DNA of 64,000 bases from Desulfofarcimen acetoxidans DSM 771. GTDB taxonomy: Bacteria > Bacillota > Desulfotomaculia > Desulfotomaculales > Desulfofarciminaceae. The notes beneath the pieces are model-generated. The model was not told the DNA's origin and made no database searches. It worked only from the letters and a program-made list of their open reading frames with translations. The position numbers were made by a program, and so were the translations under genes. Below are positions 36,975 through 48,635 of this stretch, in pieces (within the stretch, counting starts at the first letter, position 1; every line of letters starts with the position of its first letter). The stretch spans positions 2,480,001 through 2,544,000 of the forward strand of contig NC_013216.1 of assembly GCF_000024205.1 (NCBI RefSeq). The letters run 5' to 3'.

Positions 36975-37697
36975 CTAAGCTTCATCGCTGCTGCCGATAT
37001 AATTTAAGAAAGCGCGGTTTACCGCCTTGGCATAGGTCTTCCCGATGGGTATTAGTGTCCCGCTGAGGGTGGTGAAAAACTGCGCGTTCATCATAGAAAC
37101 CTGTTTGAAATTAATTATAAAGCCACGATGGCAGCGGCAAAAGTTCAGTTTGGGCAAACTGCTTTCCATACCGGATATTCCGGAATTGATTTCATAAATC
37201 CCCTGTTTAGCCACCAAATTCACCGATTTCAAGGTACTTTCAAAAAACTCGATGTCGTCATAGGGCACTTTATGGGTCATCCCTCTTGATTTAAAGACAA
37301 AATACCGGTTTTCAAACCGCCTTTTGAGGTCAACCAACAGCGCGGTTGCCAGGGCCTGCGTATTTATGGGTTTCAAAAGATATTGCAGCGCCTGCACCTC
37401 ATAACCAGTATAAACATATTGCCCGGAAACGGTGGTGAAGATGATGGCGACGTAATTATTAGTGAGTCGAATGGCTCTGGCCGTATCAATGCCGTTGATT
37501 TCCTTCATGAAAATATCCAGAAAAATCAGGTCAAAGCCGGCGGGTTCTTCGTTGATACAGTTTAATAACGCTTCGCCGGAGAAAAAAACTTCGATATCAA
37601 AGGCAACACCAGTATTGTGCAAAATCCCCGACACCTGATGGCGCAGTGCGACGACAAAATTCTCCTCATCATCACAGATAGCTATTTTATACAGCAT
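36975..37697 (-). CDS. LytTR-family response regulator
   Basis: A 240-residue regulator: an N-terminal receiver domain with acidic pocket ICDDEE, phospho-acceptor in DLIFLDIFM and the conserved lysine in YLLKPI, followed by a LytTR DNA-binding domain (about 135–235). LytTR regulators such as AgrA often control peptide and surface-factor genes and bind paired 9–10-bp repeats. It is divergent from the sensor kinase gene, its probable partner, and lies just upstream of the extracellular-protein/lasso block. Confidence 0.9.
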   Translation of the reverse strand: MLYKIAICDDEENFVVALRHQVSGILHNTGVAFDIEVFFSGEALLNCINEEPAGFDLIFLDIFMKEINGIDTARAIRLTNNYVAIIFTTVSGQYVYTGYEVQALQYLLKPINTQALATALLVDLKRRFENRYFVFKSRGMTHKVPYDDIEFFESTLKSVNLVAKQGIYEINSGISGMESSLPKLNFCRCHRGFIINFKQVSMMNAQFFTTLSGTLIPIGKTYAKAVNRAFLNYIGSSDEA

Positions 37698-37842
37698 GAT
37701 TCTTTACCAACCTTTATACCGTTATAAATAAGCAGCTTTTATGCCTGAAGCATATTGTTTATTTTTATTGTAGCCTTTAATATTATAATAGCATAATATT
37801 CCACTATTTAGTCAAGCTATTAAGTCAAGTGAGGTGACGCCT

Positions 37843-39672
37843 GTGTCGTCCAGGAAGATCTGGCTTCTCACCCTGGCTGCCCTGTGTTTTTCAGGTTTGT
37901 TGATGTGTGCCGATCTCATAAGCGGCAGCCGTGGCCTGTTTTATAATACCGATACGCACACCATGAACACAGGCTGGAAAATATCCGGTGGTACCAAAAC
38001 CCTGTACGAAGCTGCCTCTTTTGCTAAAGCAGGTTCTTTGAAAAATGAGCACTTGGCAGTCCTCACTAAGACACTGCCTGCCACGGTAGATCAAAGCGTA
38101 TGCTTTGTCACCATCGGCTACCGCGTGGCAGCCTTTGTCAATGATCAAGACATTTACACCTTCAACCCCCCTTTGGACAGCAAAGAGGTCCGGGGAGTAA
38201 AAACCCATATACTTAAAATACCCGACGGCACAGACGGCAGGGAGTTCAGGCTGGTGTTGGCAACTAATCAACCAGGGAACACAGCGGTGTCCAAATATAT
38301 TATATTGGATAATGCCATAGAGATAATCAGGGCTTTACAAAAATCCGACCTGATGAAATCAGCTTTCGCGTTGCTTTATATATTTATCGGCATATCCATA
38401 TTGATATTTACACTGATTTCAGCTATTTTAAAAAAATTCGACCTTTCTCTATTGATGCTCGCTCTAATAGCGCTGTTTATAGGGACAGGCATTTTATTAA
38501 ATCTCAGCAGCATTGCTTTTTATACAGGGCCGGAGGCTGTTTACTGGATGGTGAATATCATAAATCTGGCGCTGCCTATACCGGCGTTATTATTTGTAGC
38601 GGCGGACAGGGGCTATGCCCAAAGCAGGCTGCTTACAGCAATGGCCGTTGTCCAGAGCGTGTTTCTGGCAATATGGTTAGTCTGTAACTTTTTAAATATT
38701 GATATTATTTTTCTGCACTGGCAGCCGGCATTGTTTGCCGCCATCCTGGCAGGCCTCATCATTACCTTCGTAAAAGAATTCAAATCCGGCTCCGGACGGC
38801 CGGAAATTGCTGTCTCAGTCATTGCCATTTTATTGACCTCAGTAATCAATGCCCACAGTTATTTTACTGCCGGAAGATATGAGACAATGGATTTCAGCTT
38901 AATCATTACGGCTCTTCCGGTCCTTGTACTAATGACCGGAAAGGTGGTTCTAAGCTCTGCTCAAAAGGAATACCGCATACTTAATGAAAATATGACCCTG
39001 CGGCTGGAAGGAGAACTTCTATATAAGAATTATAACAAGACAGAAAAGTACATTGAAGAAACCAAACGGATCTGGCATGATATCGACAGGCATTTTTCGG
39101 TGATCAGCAATCTGGCGGGGAATGGGGTATATGAAGAATTAAAACTGTATCTGAAACAGGTAGGCTATGACTTTAAGAAAATAAAGGAAACATACCTCTG
39201 TGAAAACAAGCTAATCAACGCCATTTTAACCGAAAAAATTTCTGAAGCCGAAGACAGCGGAATCGAAGTTAGATTTACCGGAAATTTGCCCGATAAATTA
39301 AAAATACAGGGCAACGACCTGTGCAGCCTGTTGGTTAACATGCTGGACAACGCTATTGAGGCTTGCATTAAAATACCGGAGGGTCATAAGAAGAAAATTG
39401 ATATTTCTATCAGAATGAAGAATGGTTTTATTTATTTCGGTGTCTTAAATACTTCCCCTGTGGCACCGGTTATGGCCGGTGAAGACTTTATCACATCAAA
39501 AGCAGATAAGACAAAGCATGGGTACGGTATTTCCATCATCCAGAGAATTACCCGGAAATACAACGGCGCTTTTGATATTATACTTTCCAATAACTCTTTC
39601 TTAGTCAAGGCTGCGTTAAAAAATGCGGATGCCGGGGAATTCTTTGCCAAAGACTATAATGACAACCTGTAA
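37843..39672 (+). CDS. Membrane sensor histidine kinase, GHKL type with DISM-like sensor
   Basis: A 609-residue kinase. An N-terminal helix (~7–25) leads to an extracytoplasmic domain (~26–165), then seven or so membrane helices (~175–365), a linker and the kinase core. The phospho-acceptor lies in RIWHDIDRHF, the N box in NMLDNAIEAC and the G box in KHGYGISIIQRI. GTG 37843, 6 nt after GAGGTG, is favoured over GTG 37834. The layout recalls 7TMR-DISM kinases. The partner is very probably the adjacent LytTR regulator. Ligand unknown. Confidence 0.88.
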   Translation: MSSRKIWLLTLAALCFSGLLMCADLISGSRGLFYNTDTHTMNTGWKISGGTKTLYEAASFAKAGSLKNEHLAVLTKTLPATVDQSVCFVTIGYRVAAFVNDQDIYTFNPPLDSKEVRGVKTHILKIPDGTDGREFRLVLATNQPGNTAVSKYIILDNAIEIIRALQKSDLMKSAFALLYIFIGISILIFTLISAILKKFDLSLLMLALIALFIGTGILLNLSSIAFYTGPEAVYWMVNIINLALPIPALLFVAADRGYAQSRLLTAMAVVQSVFLAIWLVCNFLNIDIIFLHWQPALFAAILAGLIITFVKEFKSGSGRPEIAVSVIAILLTSVINAHSYFTAGRYETMDFSLIITALPVLVLMTGKVVLSSAQKEYRILNENMTLRLEGELLYKNYNKTEKYIEETKRIWHDIDRHFSVISNLAGNGVYEELKLYLKQVGYDFKKIKETYLCENKLINAILTEKISEAEDSGIEVRFTGNLPDKLKIQGNDLCSLLVNMLDNAIEACIKIPEGHKKKIDISIRMKNGFIYFGVLNTSPVAPVMAGEDFITSKADKTKHGYGISIIQRITRKYNGAFDIILSNNSFLVKAALKNADAGEFFAKDYNDNL

Positions 39673-39868
39673 ATATAAAATACTACTTGCAAAGCAATGA
39701 GTATCACCGTATAACGTACAGTACCTACAGCAGAAGTATGAGAGGACGGGGTTAATCACCCCTTCCTGCTCAATTGTTTCTAAATTATCCACCTTAAACT
39801 GTACAGCCATATATAAAGCTCAAAAAGTCTGTCAAGCAATTCTGCTGCGATATGACAAATATTATTAA

Positions 39869-40444
39869 TTAAGCCTTTCTGCTGCCTGGTTTTACAGCAG
39901 GAATACCTTCTTTACACAGAGGACAATCTTCCGGTTCATAGGTGACAACGGAAGTAACTAATAATGCCTCAGTACGTACACCCAGATCCACTTGGCCGTT
40001 ACTGCGATCTACCAGTACACCGGCGCCGACGACATCCCCACCGGCACTTCGCACAAGCTTGATCACTTCCATTACAGAGCCTCCGGTGGTGATAACATCC
40101 TCCACAACCAGTATTTTTTCACCCGGCTGTATTGTAAAGCCACGGCGCAGAGTCATTAAACCATTTTCTCTTTCTGTAAAGAGGCTCCTGGCACCTAAAA
40201 TCCTGGCCACCTCATAAGAAATCGTAATACCCCCCATGGCCGGCCCGATAACAGTGTCTATTTTGGTACCTTGATAACGCTCTGCAAGTTCCCGGCATAG
40301 AATTTCACAATAACGGGGGTATTGCAGCACCTGGGCGCATTGAAAATAGCGGTCACTGTGCTTGCCGGAAGTGAGCCGGAAATGACCGGTTAACATAGCT
40401 TCGGTATCAGTGAATATTTTTAAAATTTCTTCTCTGTTCAGCAT
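39869..40444 (-). CDS. pyrE: Orotate phosphoribosyltransferase
   Basis: Adds PRPP to orotate to make OMP. The 191-residue protein carries the PRPP-binding motif ILVVEDVITTGGSVMEV and the N-terminal SGKHSDRYFQCA segment. It resembles the PyrE type of deep-branching Firmicutes, with a C-terminal EDCPLCKEGIP stretch holding a CxxC. GAGGTG precedes the ATG. It is the last gene of the pyr operon. Confidence 0.94.
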   Translation of the reverse strand: MLNREEILKIFTDTEAMLTGHFRLTSGKHSDRYFQCAQVLQYPRYCEILCRELAERYQGTKIDTVIGPAMGGITISYEVARILGARSLFTERENGLMTLRRGFTIQPGEKILVVEDVITTGGSVMEVIKLVRSAGGDVVGAGVLVDRSNGQVDLGVRTEALLVTSVVTYEPEDCPLCKEGIPAVKPGSRKA

Positions 40445-40468
40445 CTCATCACCTCTTAATTCAAAATA

Positions 40469-41182
40469 TCAGTTCATTTCGGAAACAATATTCCTGGCTG
40501 CCTGAACGGGATCCGAATTTTCCGTAATTGGCCGCCCCACTACTATATAGGTGGCACCTGCAGCTATGGCTTCTCCCGGTGTGGTCACTCTTTTCTGGTC
40601 ATGCACCGCGCCACCGGACGGGCGAATGCCCGGGGTAATAATGACAAACTCAGGTCCGCAAGCCTGCCTGATAGCTCTAATTTCCTGCGGTGAAGCCACT
40701 ACGCCGTCCAGGCCGGCGGCTTGAGCCAGTTTAGCCCAGTTTACCACCTTATCTTCAATTTCACCGGCAAAACCTATTTCCTCTTTAAATGCCCGCGCAC
40801 TAATACTGGTTAAAACAGTAACAGCCACTACCAGGGGTCTGGTTAAGCCTTTGTCCAAAACCTCTTTATTAACCGCCTGCGCAGCGGACTGCATCATCTC
40901 TTTGCCTCCGGCAGCGTGAACATTAAGTATATCAGCGCCGTGAGAGGTCAAAACCCTGGAGGCTCGCGCCACGGTATTGGGGATGTCATGAAGTTTTAAA
41001 TCAACAAAGATATTGGCACCGAGTTTTTTCAGAGTATAAATTATTTCTGGCCCCACACTGTTGAACAGCTCCATGCCTACCTTAAAAGCTCCCACATAAG
41101 GAGACAGCAGTTTGGTTAAGTGTATTGCTTTTTCCGGGCTGTCCACATCCAGTGCTACAATCAATCGATCACGGGTATTCAA
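40469..41182 (-). CDS. pyrF: Orotidine-5'-phosphate decarboxylase
   Basis: Decarboxylates OMP to UMP. At 237 residues it shows the start LIVALDVDSPEKAI, the catalytic FVDLKLHDIPNTV (D-x-K-x-x-D) and the phosphate-binding IVVGRPITEN near the C-terminus. Translation starts at TTG 41182, after AAGGAGGTAAAAACAG. It lies between pyrD and pyrE. Confidence 0.95.
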   Translation of the reverse strand: MNTRDRLIVALDVDSPEKAIHLTKLLSPYVGAFKVGMELFNSVGPEIIYTLKKLGANIFVDLKLHDIPNTVARASRVLTSHGADILNVHAAGGKEMMQSAAQAVNKEVLDKGLTRPLVVAVTVLTSISARAFKEEIGFAGEIEDKVVNWAKLAQAAGLDGVVASPQEIRAIRQACGPEFVIITPGIRPSGGAVHDQKRVTTPGEAIAAGATYIVVGRPITENSDPVQAARNIVSEMN

Positions 41183-41196
41183 CTGTTTTTACCTCC

Positions 41197-42114
41197 TTAT
41201 TGCCTGTGTGCTGCCCCCACCAGTTCCTGAATATCCCGGCAACCATATTTTCGGCAATATTCTTCAATTCCTTCCAGTATTTCTACAGTCGCTCTCGGAT
41301 TGACAAAGTTAGCCGTACCCACGGCTACAGCGCTGGCACCCGCCAGTATAAACTCGATAGCGTCTTCAGCAGAAACAATACCACCCATTCCTATAATAGG
41401 TAATTTTACCGCTTTATAGACCTGCCAGACGCACCGCACAGCTACAGGGCGAACAGCAGGACCGGATAAACCTCCCATAATATTGCCTAAAACAGGACGC
41501 CTGGCTTTAATATCTATAGCCATACCCAAAATAGTATTGATTAAAGACAAAGCATCTGCACCGGCCTCAGCTACGCTTACCGCCAGGTCCGTTATACTGG
41601 TCACATTGGGAGATAACTTTACTATTACCGGCAGACCGGTACTGCTTTTAATCACTCGCACCACTTCGGCAGCCGATTCAGGATCGCTGCCAAACTGCAA
41701 GCCGCCTTTTTTTACATTAGGGCAGGAAATGTTTACTTCCAAACCGGCTACACCGGACGCACTGTCAAGCTTTCCGGCCAGCAGCCCGTAGTCCTCCACC
41801 GTATCACCGGAGATATTAACAATCACCGGCAGGTCAAAATTACTTAGAAAAGGCAAAGCCCGCTCAATGAAATAATCAACACCGGGATTTTGCAAACCTA
41901 TTGCATTGAGCATACCCGAAGGTGTCTCAACAATCCTGGGAGTAGGGTTACCCTGGCGGGATTTTAAGGTAGTTCCTTTGACAACTATTGCGCCTAAACG
42001 ATTCAAATCAATGTAGGGCGCGTATTCCGGCCCATAGCCAAAGGTTCCGGAAGCAGTGGTTACCGGGTTTTTCATTTTAATGCCACCGATATTGACTGAT
42101 AGCTCAGGCTTCAT
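41197..42114 (-). CDS. pyrD: Dihydroorotate dehydrogenase B, catalytic subunit
   Basis: FMN enzyme that oxidises dihydroorotate to orotate; the class 1B form works with PyrK to use NAD+. Visible motifs include [13 protein letters not shown] near the N-terminus, the active-site cysteine in [14 protein letters not shown], and [17 protein letters not shown] 42114 gives 305 residues; GGAGGTGG is upstream, within the end of pyrK, so the two genes overlap by 11 bp and are probably coupled. Confidence 0.94.
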   Translation of the reverse strand: MKPELSVNIGGIKMKNPVTTASGTFGYGPEYAPYIDLNRLGAIVVKGTTLKSRQGNPTPRIVETPSGMLNAIGLQNPGVDYFIERALPFLSNFDLPVIVNISGDTVEDYGLLAGKLDSASGVAGLEVNISCPNVKKGGLQFGSDPESAAEVVRVIKSSTGLPVIVKLSPNVTSITDLAVSVAEAGADALSLINTILGMAIDIKARRPVLGNIMGGLSGPAVRPVAVRCVWQVYKAVKLPIIGMGGIVSAEDAIEFILAGASAVAVGTANFVNPRATVEILEGIEEYCRKYGCRDIQELVGAAHRQ

Positions 42115-42922
42115 CCCATACCACCTCCTCACCGGGGAATACCGGCCCGTTTACACATACATGGCGGTAAAGGTAACCTTCCTGGTTATTCGCCTTGATT
42201 TTACAGGCGCAGGACAGGCAGGCGCCCACACCGCAGCCCATATGCTCCTCCAGAGACACTTGAAAAGGAATGTGTTTAGCCAGCAGCAACCTGGCCAAAC
42301 TTTTTAGCATAGGTTTAGGCCCGCAGGCATAAGCCATGTCCGGTTTAAGAAAAGCTATAGCCGTATCTGCCATATCCCTTTCCAGCAAGGCCGTTATTTG
42401 TCCGTGATAACCTATTGTTCCGTCATCACTGGCAACTTTAGGCTGAAAGCCCATTGAGCCAACTTGTGACAAAGACGGTAAGCATGTTTTTGTCCTGGCC
42501 CCCAGATAAACTTCTGCCGATATGCCTCCGGCTGCCAGCTCCTTTAATAAAAAGACCAGCGGTGCTATGCCTATACCGCCTCCCACCACCATAACCTTTT
42601 GTCCTTTCTCCGGCAAAACAAATCCCCTGCCCAGCGGGCCCAACACACTCAAATTTTGACCAGGAGCAGCTTTAGATAAAATTTCCGTCCCTTTTCCTAC
42701 AACCTGATAAAGCAATTCCAGCCTGCCTTTATCTTGATCAGCATTATAAATACTGAAAGGACGTCTCAGCAAAGGTTCGAGTTCCCTGCTCACCTGCATA
42801 TGCACAAACTGACCCGGCACAGCTTTCCGCGCTATTTCAGGTGCCTGCAATTCCATAAAATAAAGTCCGGGTCCTACCCGCTCCTGCTTAATAACTAAGG
42901 CATCTATCAAAAAGGACAATTC
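42104..42922 (-). CDS. pyrK: Dihydroorotate dehydrogenase B, electron-transfer subunit
   Basis: FAD and 2Fe-2S subunit that passes electrons from PyrD to NAD+. It has a ferredoxin-reductase fold with [10 protein letters not shown] (flavin site), [14 protein letters not shown] (NAD site) and the cluster motif [14 protein letters not shown] near the C-terminus with a further CVNGP. The start is unclear: the frame is open from TTG 42958; TTG 42922 (272 residues), after AAAGG, fits the usual N-terminus [13 protein letters not shown] better. Confidence 0.9.
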   Translation of the reverse strand, partial: ELSFLIDALVIKQERVGPGLYFMELQAPEIARKAVPGQFVHMQVSRELEPLLRRPFSIYNADQDKGRLELLYQVVGKGTEILSKAAPGQNLSVLGPLGRGFVLPEKGQKVMVVGGGIGIAPLVFLLKELAAGGISAEVYLGARTKTCLPSLSQVGSMGFQPKVASDDGTIGYHGQITALLERDMADTAIAFLKPDMAYACGPKPMLKSLARLLLAKHIPFQVSLEEHMGCGVGACLSCACKIKANNQEGYLYRHVCVNGPVFPGEEVVWDEA

Positions 42923-43012
42923 TACACGACCTTTCACACTGGTTCCAATGGAACCCAACTATATTCCATATATTAATTAATGAGAGGGGAATAGTCCCCC
43001 TCTCAAATACTG

Positions 43013-46000
43013 CTATTTATTCTTCATATACTCCTGGAGCGGTAAAAGTTCTATATCCCCACCAACTTTTATCGCGCCCAGAACTTCATATATAGCACGC
43101 GCCGTATCCAGAGAAGTCAGGCAGGGAACACCGTGTTCGACAGCTGTCCTGCGTATTCTGAAGCCGTCACGCTCCGGAGCTTTACCCTTGGTTAAAGTAT
43201 TGATTACCAGGTGGATGGAGTTTTGCCTGATTAAATCAATAATATTGGGAGAAGCCTCATGAACCTTATTGACAGACTCAACGGAAAGGCCTTCACTGGC
43301 CAGAAAATCAGCAGTCCCTCTGGTAGCACATATTTTATAGCCTAAACCGGCCAGGCCTTTGATAATAGGCAGTGCCTCAGCTTTATCCTTATCGGCTACT
43401 GTGACCAAAATAGTACCGTGTTTGGGAAAATCATAGCCTGCCGCCACGAAAGCCTTGTATGTTGCTATACAGTAATTCTTATCCATACCCATAACTTCAC
43501 CGGTAGATTTCATTTCAGGCCCCAAGGAGATATCCACCTGAAGCAATTTGCCAAAGGAGAATACAGGCACCTTGACACCTACAAACTTGGATTCAGGATA
43601 CAAACCGGCTGAATAACCCAAATCAGCCAGAGTTTGCCCTAAAATTATCTTTGTAGCCAAATTGACCATGGGTATGCCTGTAATCTTGCTCATATAGGGT
43701 ACGGTACGGCTGGAACGAGGGTTTACTTCCAATACATACAACTGATCCTCATGCAGCACATACTGGATATTGATTACTCCTTTGACATTCAGCTCTTTAG
43801 CCAACCTGGTGGTATAATCCACTAGCAAACCTCTGATTCTGTCAGACAGATTGCGCGGGGGATAGACAGCTATACTGTCGCCCGAATGCACTCCCGCACG
43901 CTCAATATGCTCCATAATACCCGGAATTAAGACATCCTTGCCGTCAGAGATAGCGTCTACCTCCAGCTCTTTGCCGCAAAGGTACTTATCAACAAGTACA
44001 GGGTGTTCAGGAGTTACCTTAACTGCTGAAGCCATATAGTTCAATAAATCAATTTCATTATAAACTATCTCCATAGCCCTGCCACCCAGCACATAGGAAG
44101 GACGCACCAGCACCGGGTAGCCTATTTCGTCAGCCACACCGATAGCTTCAGTAACTGAAAAAACGGTATTGCCGGCCGGCCGGGGAATATTAAGTTTGCT
44201 TAAGAGACGGTCGAAGCGCTCTCTGTCTTCTGCCCTGTCTATGTTTTCCACAGATGTTCCCAATATTTTGATACCGGCATTTTCCAGAGGCTTAGCCAGA
44301 TTTATAGCTGTCTGCCCGCCAAACTGCACAATTACACCTTCCGGTTTTTCATTCTCCAGTATGTTTAATACATCTTCCGGCAGCATAGGCTCAAAATATA
44401 AGCGATCCGCCGTATCAAAGTCAGTGCTGACAGTTTCCGGGTTATTGTTGATAATAATGGCTTCAATTCCTGCCTCCCGCAGAGCCCAAACGGAATGAAC
44501 CGAGCAGTAATCAAACTCTATACCCTGGCCAATGCGAATCGGGCCGGAACCGAGCACCACGATTTTTCTTTTTTCCGACGGCAAAGCTTCGTTCTCCTGA
44601 TCATAGGAAGAATAAAAATAAGGAGTTTCCGCTTCAAATTCAGCCGCGCAGGTATCAACCATTTTGTAGGAAGGGACAATATTCAGTTCCTTGCGATAAG
44701 ATCTCAAAAACTCATAATCCACTCCAGCCAGTTTGGCCAGATAGACATCAGCAAACCCCATTTTTTTAGCTCTGGTCAAGAGTTCAGGTTTGAGCCTGTT
44801 AATATTCCCTTTAACCAGCTTAATTTCCTTTTCCATTTTGACTATATTATATATTTTATCCAGAAAAAATCGATCAATCTTGGTTAATTCATGAACCCGG
44901 TCAATCAGCATACCCCGTCTGAAAGCTTCCGCAACCAGGAAAAGTCTCTCATCCTCAGGATGAGAGAGCTTGCTTTCCAAAAGCTCCTCTGTATAAGCCT
45001 CCGCTCCCTCAACTGCCAGACCGGGTGAACCGATTTCCAGAGAACGTACAGCTTTGAGAATGGCCCCTTCCAGAGTCCGATCAATAGACATTACCTCACC
45101 GGTAGCCTTCATTTGAGTACCCAGTTGCCTGTCAGCCAGGGCAAACTTATCAAAAGGCCAGCGGGGAAACTTGAACACCACGTAATCAATAGTCGGCTCA
45201 AAACAAGCATAAGTCTTGCCGGTAACTGCATTTTTAATTTCATCCAGTGTCAGTCCGACGGCAATCTTGGCTGACACCTTGGCAATCGGGTAACCAGTAG
45301 CTTTGGAAGCCAGAGCGGAAGAACGGGAAACTCGCGGGTTAACTTCAATAACATAGTACTGGAAACTGTCGGGGTCCAAAGCATACTGCACATTACAACC
45401 GCCATGCACACCCAGAGCCCTGATAATTTTTAGTGAGGCTGATCTCAGCATCTGATATTCCTTATCACTTAAAGTCTGACAGGGTGCCACAACAATGCTG
45501 TCACCGGTATGGATACCCATAGGATCAATGTTTTCCATACTGCATATGGTTATACAGTTATCCATACTGTCTCTCATTACCTCAAACTCAATTTCCTTCC
45601 AGCCAACTAAACTGCGTTCTACCAGTATCTGGTTAATAATACTGTGCCTGATGCCTCTGGTGGCAGTACTCTTTAACTCAGCCATATTATAAACCATTCC
45701 GCCGCCCGTGCCGCCAAGAGTATAAGCAGGACGCACAACCAACGGGAAACCGACTCTCTCGGCAAACTTAACAGCATCCTCCACGCTGGAAACAATGTCA
45801 CTCTCCGGTATAGGCTCATTAATGCTCTGCATCATCGATTTAAAGCCTTCCCTGTCTTCCGCCTTGATGATACTTTCCAGCGGTGTGCCCAGCAGTTGAA
45901 CTCCGGTTTCCTCCAAAACACCCGATTTAGCCAACTGCAAAGCCATATTTAAACCTACCTGTCCGCCCAGAGTGGGCAGGAGACCGTCCGGCTTCTCTTT

Positions 46001-46237
46001 CTTCAGAACCTTGGTCACAAATTCCGGTGTCAGGGGATCAATATATATCCGGTCAGCCATATTGCTGTCTGTCATAATGGTAGCCGGATTAGAATTGACC
46101 AGCACAACTTCCAAACCCTCTTCGCGCAAAGCCCGGCAAGCCTGGGTACCTGCATAATCAAACTCGGCTGCCTGGCCGATGATGATCGGGCCGGAACCGA
46201 TGACCATCACTTTTTTCAGACCCTCTTTTAACGGCAT
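43013..46237 (-). CDS. carB: Carbamoyl-phosphate synthase large subunit
   Basis: Makes carbamoyl phosphate from bicarbonate, ammonia and two ATP. The 1074 residues show two ATP-grasp halves (first beginning [22 protein letters not shown], second at about residue 555 with [17 protein letters not shown]), joined by an oligomerisation domain, and a C-terminal MGS-like allosteric domain (from ~935). Length is standard. The sole carAB copy in this window sits in the pyr operon, 4 bp after carA. Confidence 0.96.
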   Translation of the reverse strand: MPLKEGLKKVMVIGSGPIIIGQAAEFDYAGTQACRALREEGLEVVLVNSNPATIMTDSNMADRIYIDPLTPEFVTKVLKKEKPDGLLPTLGGQVGLNMALQLAKSGVLEETGVQLLGTPLESIIKAEDREGFKSMMQSINEPIPESDIVSSVEDAVKFAERVGFPLVVRPAYTLGGTGGGMVYNMAELKSTATRGIRHSIINQILVERSLVGWKEIEFEVMRDSMDNCITICSMENIDPMGIHTGDSIVVAPCQTLSDKEYQMLRSASLKIIRALGVHGGCNVQYALDPDSFQYYVIEVNPRVSRSSALASKATGYPIAKVSAKIAVGLTLDEIKNAVTGKTYACFEPTIDYVVFKFPRWPFDKFALADRQLGTQMKATGEVMSIDRTLEGAILKAVRSLEIGSPGLAVEGAEAYTEELLESKLSHPEDERLFLVAEAFRRGMLIDRVHELTKIDRFFLDKIYNIVKMEKEIKLVKGNINRLKPELLTRAKKMGFADVYLAKLAGVDYEFLRSYRKELNIVPSYKMVDTCAAEFEAETPYFYSSYDQENEALPSEKRKIVVLGSGPIRIGQGIEFDYCSVHSVWALREAGIEAIIINNNPETVSTDFDTADRLYFEPMLPEDVLNILENEKPEGVIVQFGGQTAINLAKPLENAGIKILGTSVENIDRAEDRERFDRLLSKLNIPRPAGNTVFSVTEAIGVADEIGYPVLVRPSYVLGGRAMEIVYNEIDLLNYMASAVKVTPEHPVLVDKYLCGKELEVDAISDGKDVLIPGIMEHIERAGVHSGDSIAVYPPRNLSDRIRGLLVDYTTRLAKELNVKGVINIQYVLHEDQLYVLEVNPRSSRTVPYMSKITGIPMVNLATKIILGQTLADLGYSAGLYPESKFVGVKVPVFSFGKLLQVDISLGPEMKSTGEVMGMDKNYCIATYKAFVAAGYDFPKHGTILVTVADKDKAEALPIIKGLAGLGYKICATRGTADFLASEGLSVESVNKVHEASPNIIDLIRQNSIHLVINTLTKGKAPERDGFRIRRTAVEHGVPCLTSLDTARAIYEVLGAIKVGGDIELLPLQEYMKNK

Positions 46238-46241
46238 GGCA

Positions 46242-47318
46242 CTACACCTCCTGCTTCAGTCTAGCTATGAATTCATCAAAAAGATAGGCAGATTCCATTG
46301 GTCCAGGTGAAGCTTCCGGGTGATATTGTACCGTAAACAAAGGCAGGTGCTTATGAGCAATGCCTTCCACTGTATTATCATTCAAATTTCTGTGCGAGAC
46401 ATATACATCCAGACCGTTCAAAGATGCCTCATCTACTGCAAAACCATGATTCTGGCTGGTTATATTAACTTTGCCGCTGTGCAAATCCTTAACCGGGTGA
46501 TTAGCCCCCCGGTGGCCGAATTTCAATTTATAGGTTTTAGCTCCCAGGGCCAGGGCAACCACCTGGTGGCCCAAACAGATACCGAAAATAGGCAGCTTAT
46601 TCAAAAGAGCTCTGGTATTTTCAATACCGTGCGGCACCATTACCGGGTCTCCCGGCCCGTTGGAAAGCATCATGCCGTCCGGATTTAAGGCCAGAATATC
46701 TTCCGGCCCGGCATCGTGAGGCACAATAATAACTTCGCAGCCACGCTTATTGAGACAGCTGGCAATATTTGATTTAGAACCTAAATCCATAAGAACAACA
46801 CGCGGCCCGCTGCCGGGCAGAGTATAGCTTTCACAGGTGGAAACAACAGATATCATTTCCTGCTCGGAAAGATCCGGGCTGTTGGCAGCCTTGTTAACCA
46901 ATTCTTTGATATCCGCCTCGCCTGTACAAATGATCCCGCGCATGGTTCCATGACTGCGCAAATGACGGGTCAAAGCCCTTGTATCCACTCCGGCCAACCC
47001 GATAATATTTTCTTTAGTTAAGAAATCGGATACTGTGCAACTTACTCGCCAGTTACTGGGACGGTCACATATTTCCCGTACTATAAAACCTCTTGCAAAA
47101 GATCTTTTCGCCTCAAAGTCTTCTTTATTGATACCATAGTTGCCAATTAACGGATATGTCATTACTACTATCTGGCCGCAGTAGGAAGGGTCGGTTAAGA
47201 CTTCCTGGTAACCTGTCATAGAGGTATTAAAAACAACCTCTCCCCACTGCTCACCGGTAGCTCCGAAAGCCTCTCCGGTGAAAATAGCACCGTCTTCTAA
47301 AGCCAGTATTGCTTGCAC
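46242..47318 (-). CDS. carA: Carbamoyl-phosphate synthase small subunit (glutaminase)
   Basis: Supplies ammonia from glutamine to CarB. The 358-residue protein has an N-terminal CarA domain ([34 protein letters not shown]) and a class I amidotransferase domain with nucleophile [12 protein letters not shown] (Cys ~250) and the His/Glu pair in [11 protein letters not shown]. It starts at GTG 47318, after CGGAGGTG. Confidence 0.96.
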   Translation of the reverse strand: MQAILALEDGAIFTGEAFGATGEQWGEVVFNTSMTGYQEVLTDPSYCGQIVVMTYPLIGNYGINKEDFEAKRSFARGFIVREICDRPSNWRVSCTVSDFLTKENIIGLAGVDTRALTRHLRSHGTMRGIICTGEADIKELVNKAANSPDLSEQEMISVVSTCESYTLPGSGPRVVLMDLGSKSNIASCLNKRGCEVIIVPHDAGPEDILALNPDGMMLSNGPGDPVMVPHGIENTRALLNKLPIFGICLGHQVVALALGAKTYKLKFGHRGANHPVKDLHSGKVNITSQNHGFAVDEASLNGLDVYVSHRNLNDNTVEGIAHKHLPLFTVQYHPEASPGPMESAYLFDEFIARLKQEV

Positions 47319-47345
47319 AAAAGTACACCTCCGAATATAATAACT

Positions 47346-48635
47346 TTAAACAGTAATAACACCCTCACGCATAACAATACGCCCACCCACAACAGTCATT
47401 ACCGGTAATCCCCTTAAACGCCTGCCTGTAAAAGGACTGTTCTTACCTTTACTTAGAAACTTTCCGGCATCCACATTTTCCTCTAAATCAGGATCTATGA
47501 CAGTAATGTCGGCATCGGCACCAACAGCCAGCGTACCTTTATTTATACCTAATATTTTCGCCGGGTTAACAGTAATTTTTTTTATGGCCTCTGAGAGAGT
47601 CAAAAAACCAGGTGCAATAAGCTCTGTAAAAATCAATCCTACTGCTGTCTCCAGACCAACCATGCCAAAAGGGGCATATTGATACTCGACATCCTTTTCT
47701 TCCGCCGTGTGAGGGGCATGGTCAGTAGCTATAACGTCAATTGTACCATCTGCCAGGCCCTGCCTGACAGCGGCTACATCTTCATCCGTTCGCAGAGGCG
47801 GGTTCACTTTGGTGGCGGTATTATAATCCACCACAACATTATCAGTCAAAGTAAAATGATGGGGTGTTGCTTCGGCTGTTACAGCCAATCCCCTCGCCTT
47901 AGCCTCGCGTACCAGCCGCACTGAACCGGCTGTACTGATATGAGCCAGGTGCAAAGGACAACCTGTCAGTTCAGCTAAGAGGATATCTCTTGACACCATA
48001 ATTTCCTCGGCTGCAGAGGGAATGCCTCTCAGCCCTAAGACGGTGGACATGTAGCCTTCATGCATGAGACCACCGGCAACTAAATCTTTATCCTCACAAT
48101 GAGAAATTACCGGCAAACCCAGCATTTTAGCATACTGCATGGCCCTGCGCATGACGGCCGAACTGCTCACCGGAGAACCGTCATCGGAAAATGCCACCGC
48201 ACCATAGGCTTTCAAATCCGCCATTTCGGATAATTCTTCACCCTTTGAACCCTTGGTGACAGCCCCAATCGGAAAAACATTTACAATACCCGTTTCTTTA
48301 GCTCGCTCCACGATAAACTTGATCACAGTCTGATCATCAGCCACCGGCCTGGTATTGGGCATACAGGCAACAGAAGTGAAGCCGCCGCGCGCCGCTGCCC
48401 TGGTCCCGGTGGCAATTGTTTCTTTAGCCTCAAAGCCAGGTTCACGCAAATGCACATGCATATCGATCAGACCAGGCGTAACTATTTTACCGCCGGCGTC
48501 AATAATTTCCGCCCCTTTAACATTTAAATCACTGCCAACAGCTTCAATTTTTCCGTCAGCTATTAATATATCAGCCTTTGTCTCAATTTGCCCCAGTGAA
48601 TCAACCACCGTACCGCCTTTAACCAGTAATCTCAT
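47346..48635 (-). CDS. pyrC: Dihydroorotase
   Basis: Zinc amidohydrolase that closes carbamoyl-aspartate to dihydroorotate. The 429-residue protein has the metal motif [12 protein letters not shown], the further His residues in [10 protein letters not shown] and LHLAHIST, and the aspartate in [10 protein letters not shown]. It belongs to the class I (type PyrC of Bacillus) group. Its ATG lies 17 bp inside the end of pyrB. Confidence 0.95.
   Translation of the reverse strand: MRLLVKGGTVVDSLGQIETKADILIADGKIEAVGSDLNVKGAEIIDAGGKIVTPGLIDMHVHLREPGFEAKETIATGTRAAARGGFTSVACMPNTRPVADDQTVIKFIVERAKETGIVNVFPIGAVTKGSKGEELSEMADLKAYGAVAFSDDGSPVSSSAVMRRAMQYAKMLGLPVISHCEDKDLVAGGLMHEGYMSTVLGLRGIPSAAEEIMVSRDILLAELTGCPLHLAHISTAGSVRLVREAKARGLAVTAEATPHHFTLTDNVVVDYNTATKVNPPLRTDEDVAAVRQGLADGTIDVIATDHAPHTAEEKDVEYQYAPFGMVGLETAVGLIFTELIAPGFLTLSEAIKKITVNPAKILGINKGTLAVGADADITVIDPDLEENVDAGKFLSKGKNSPFTGRRLRGLPVMTVVGGRIVMREGVITV

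Noticed and set aside
39673-39868. Possible terminator or promoter in the gap between the histidine kinase gene and pyrE
   Set aside because: A short GGGGTTAATCACCCC hairpin is there but without a T-run in either direction; nothing else stands out.
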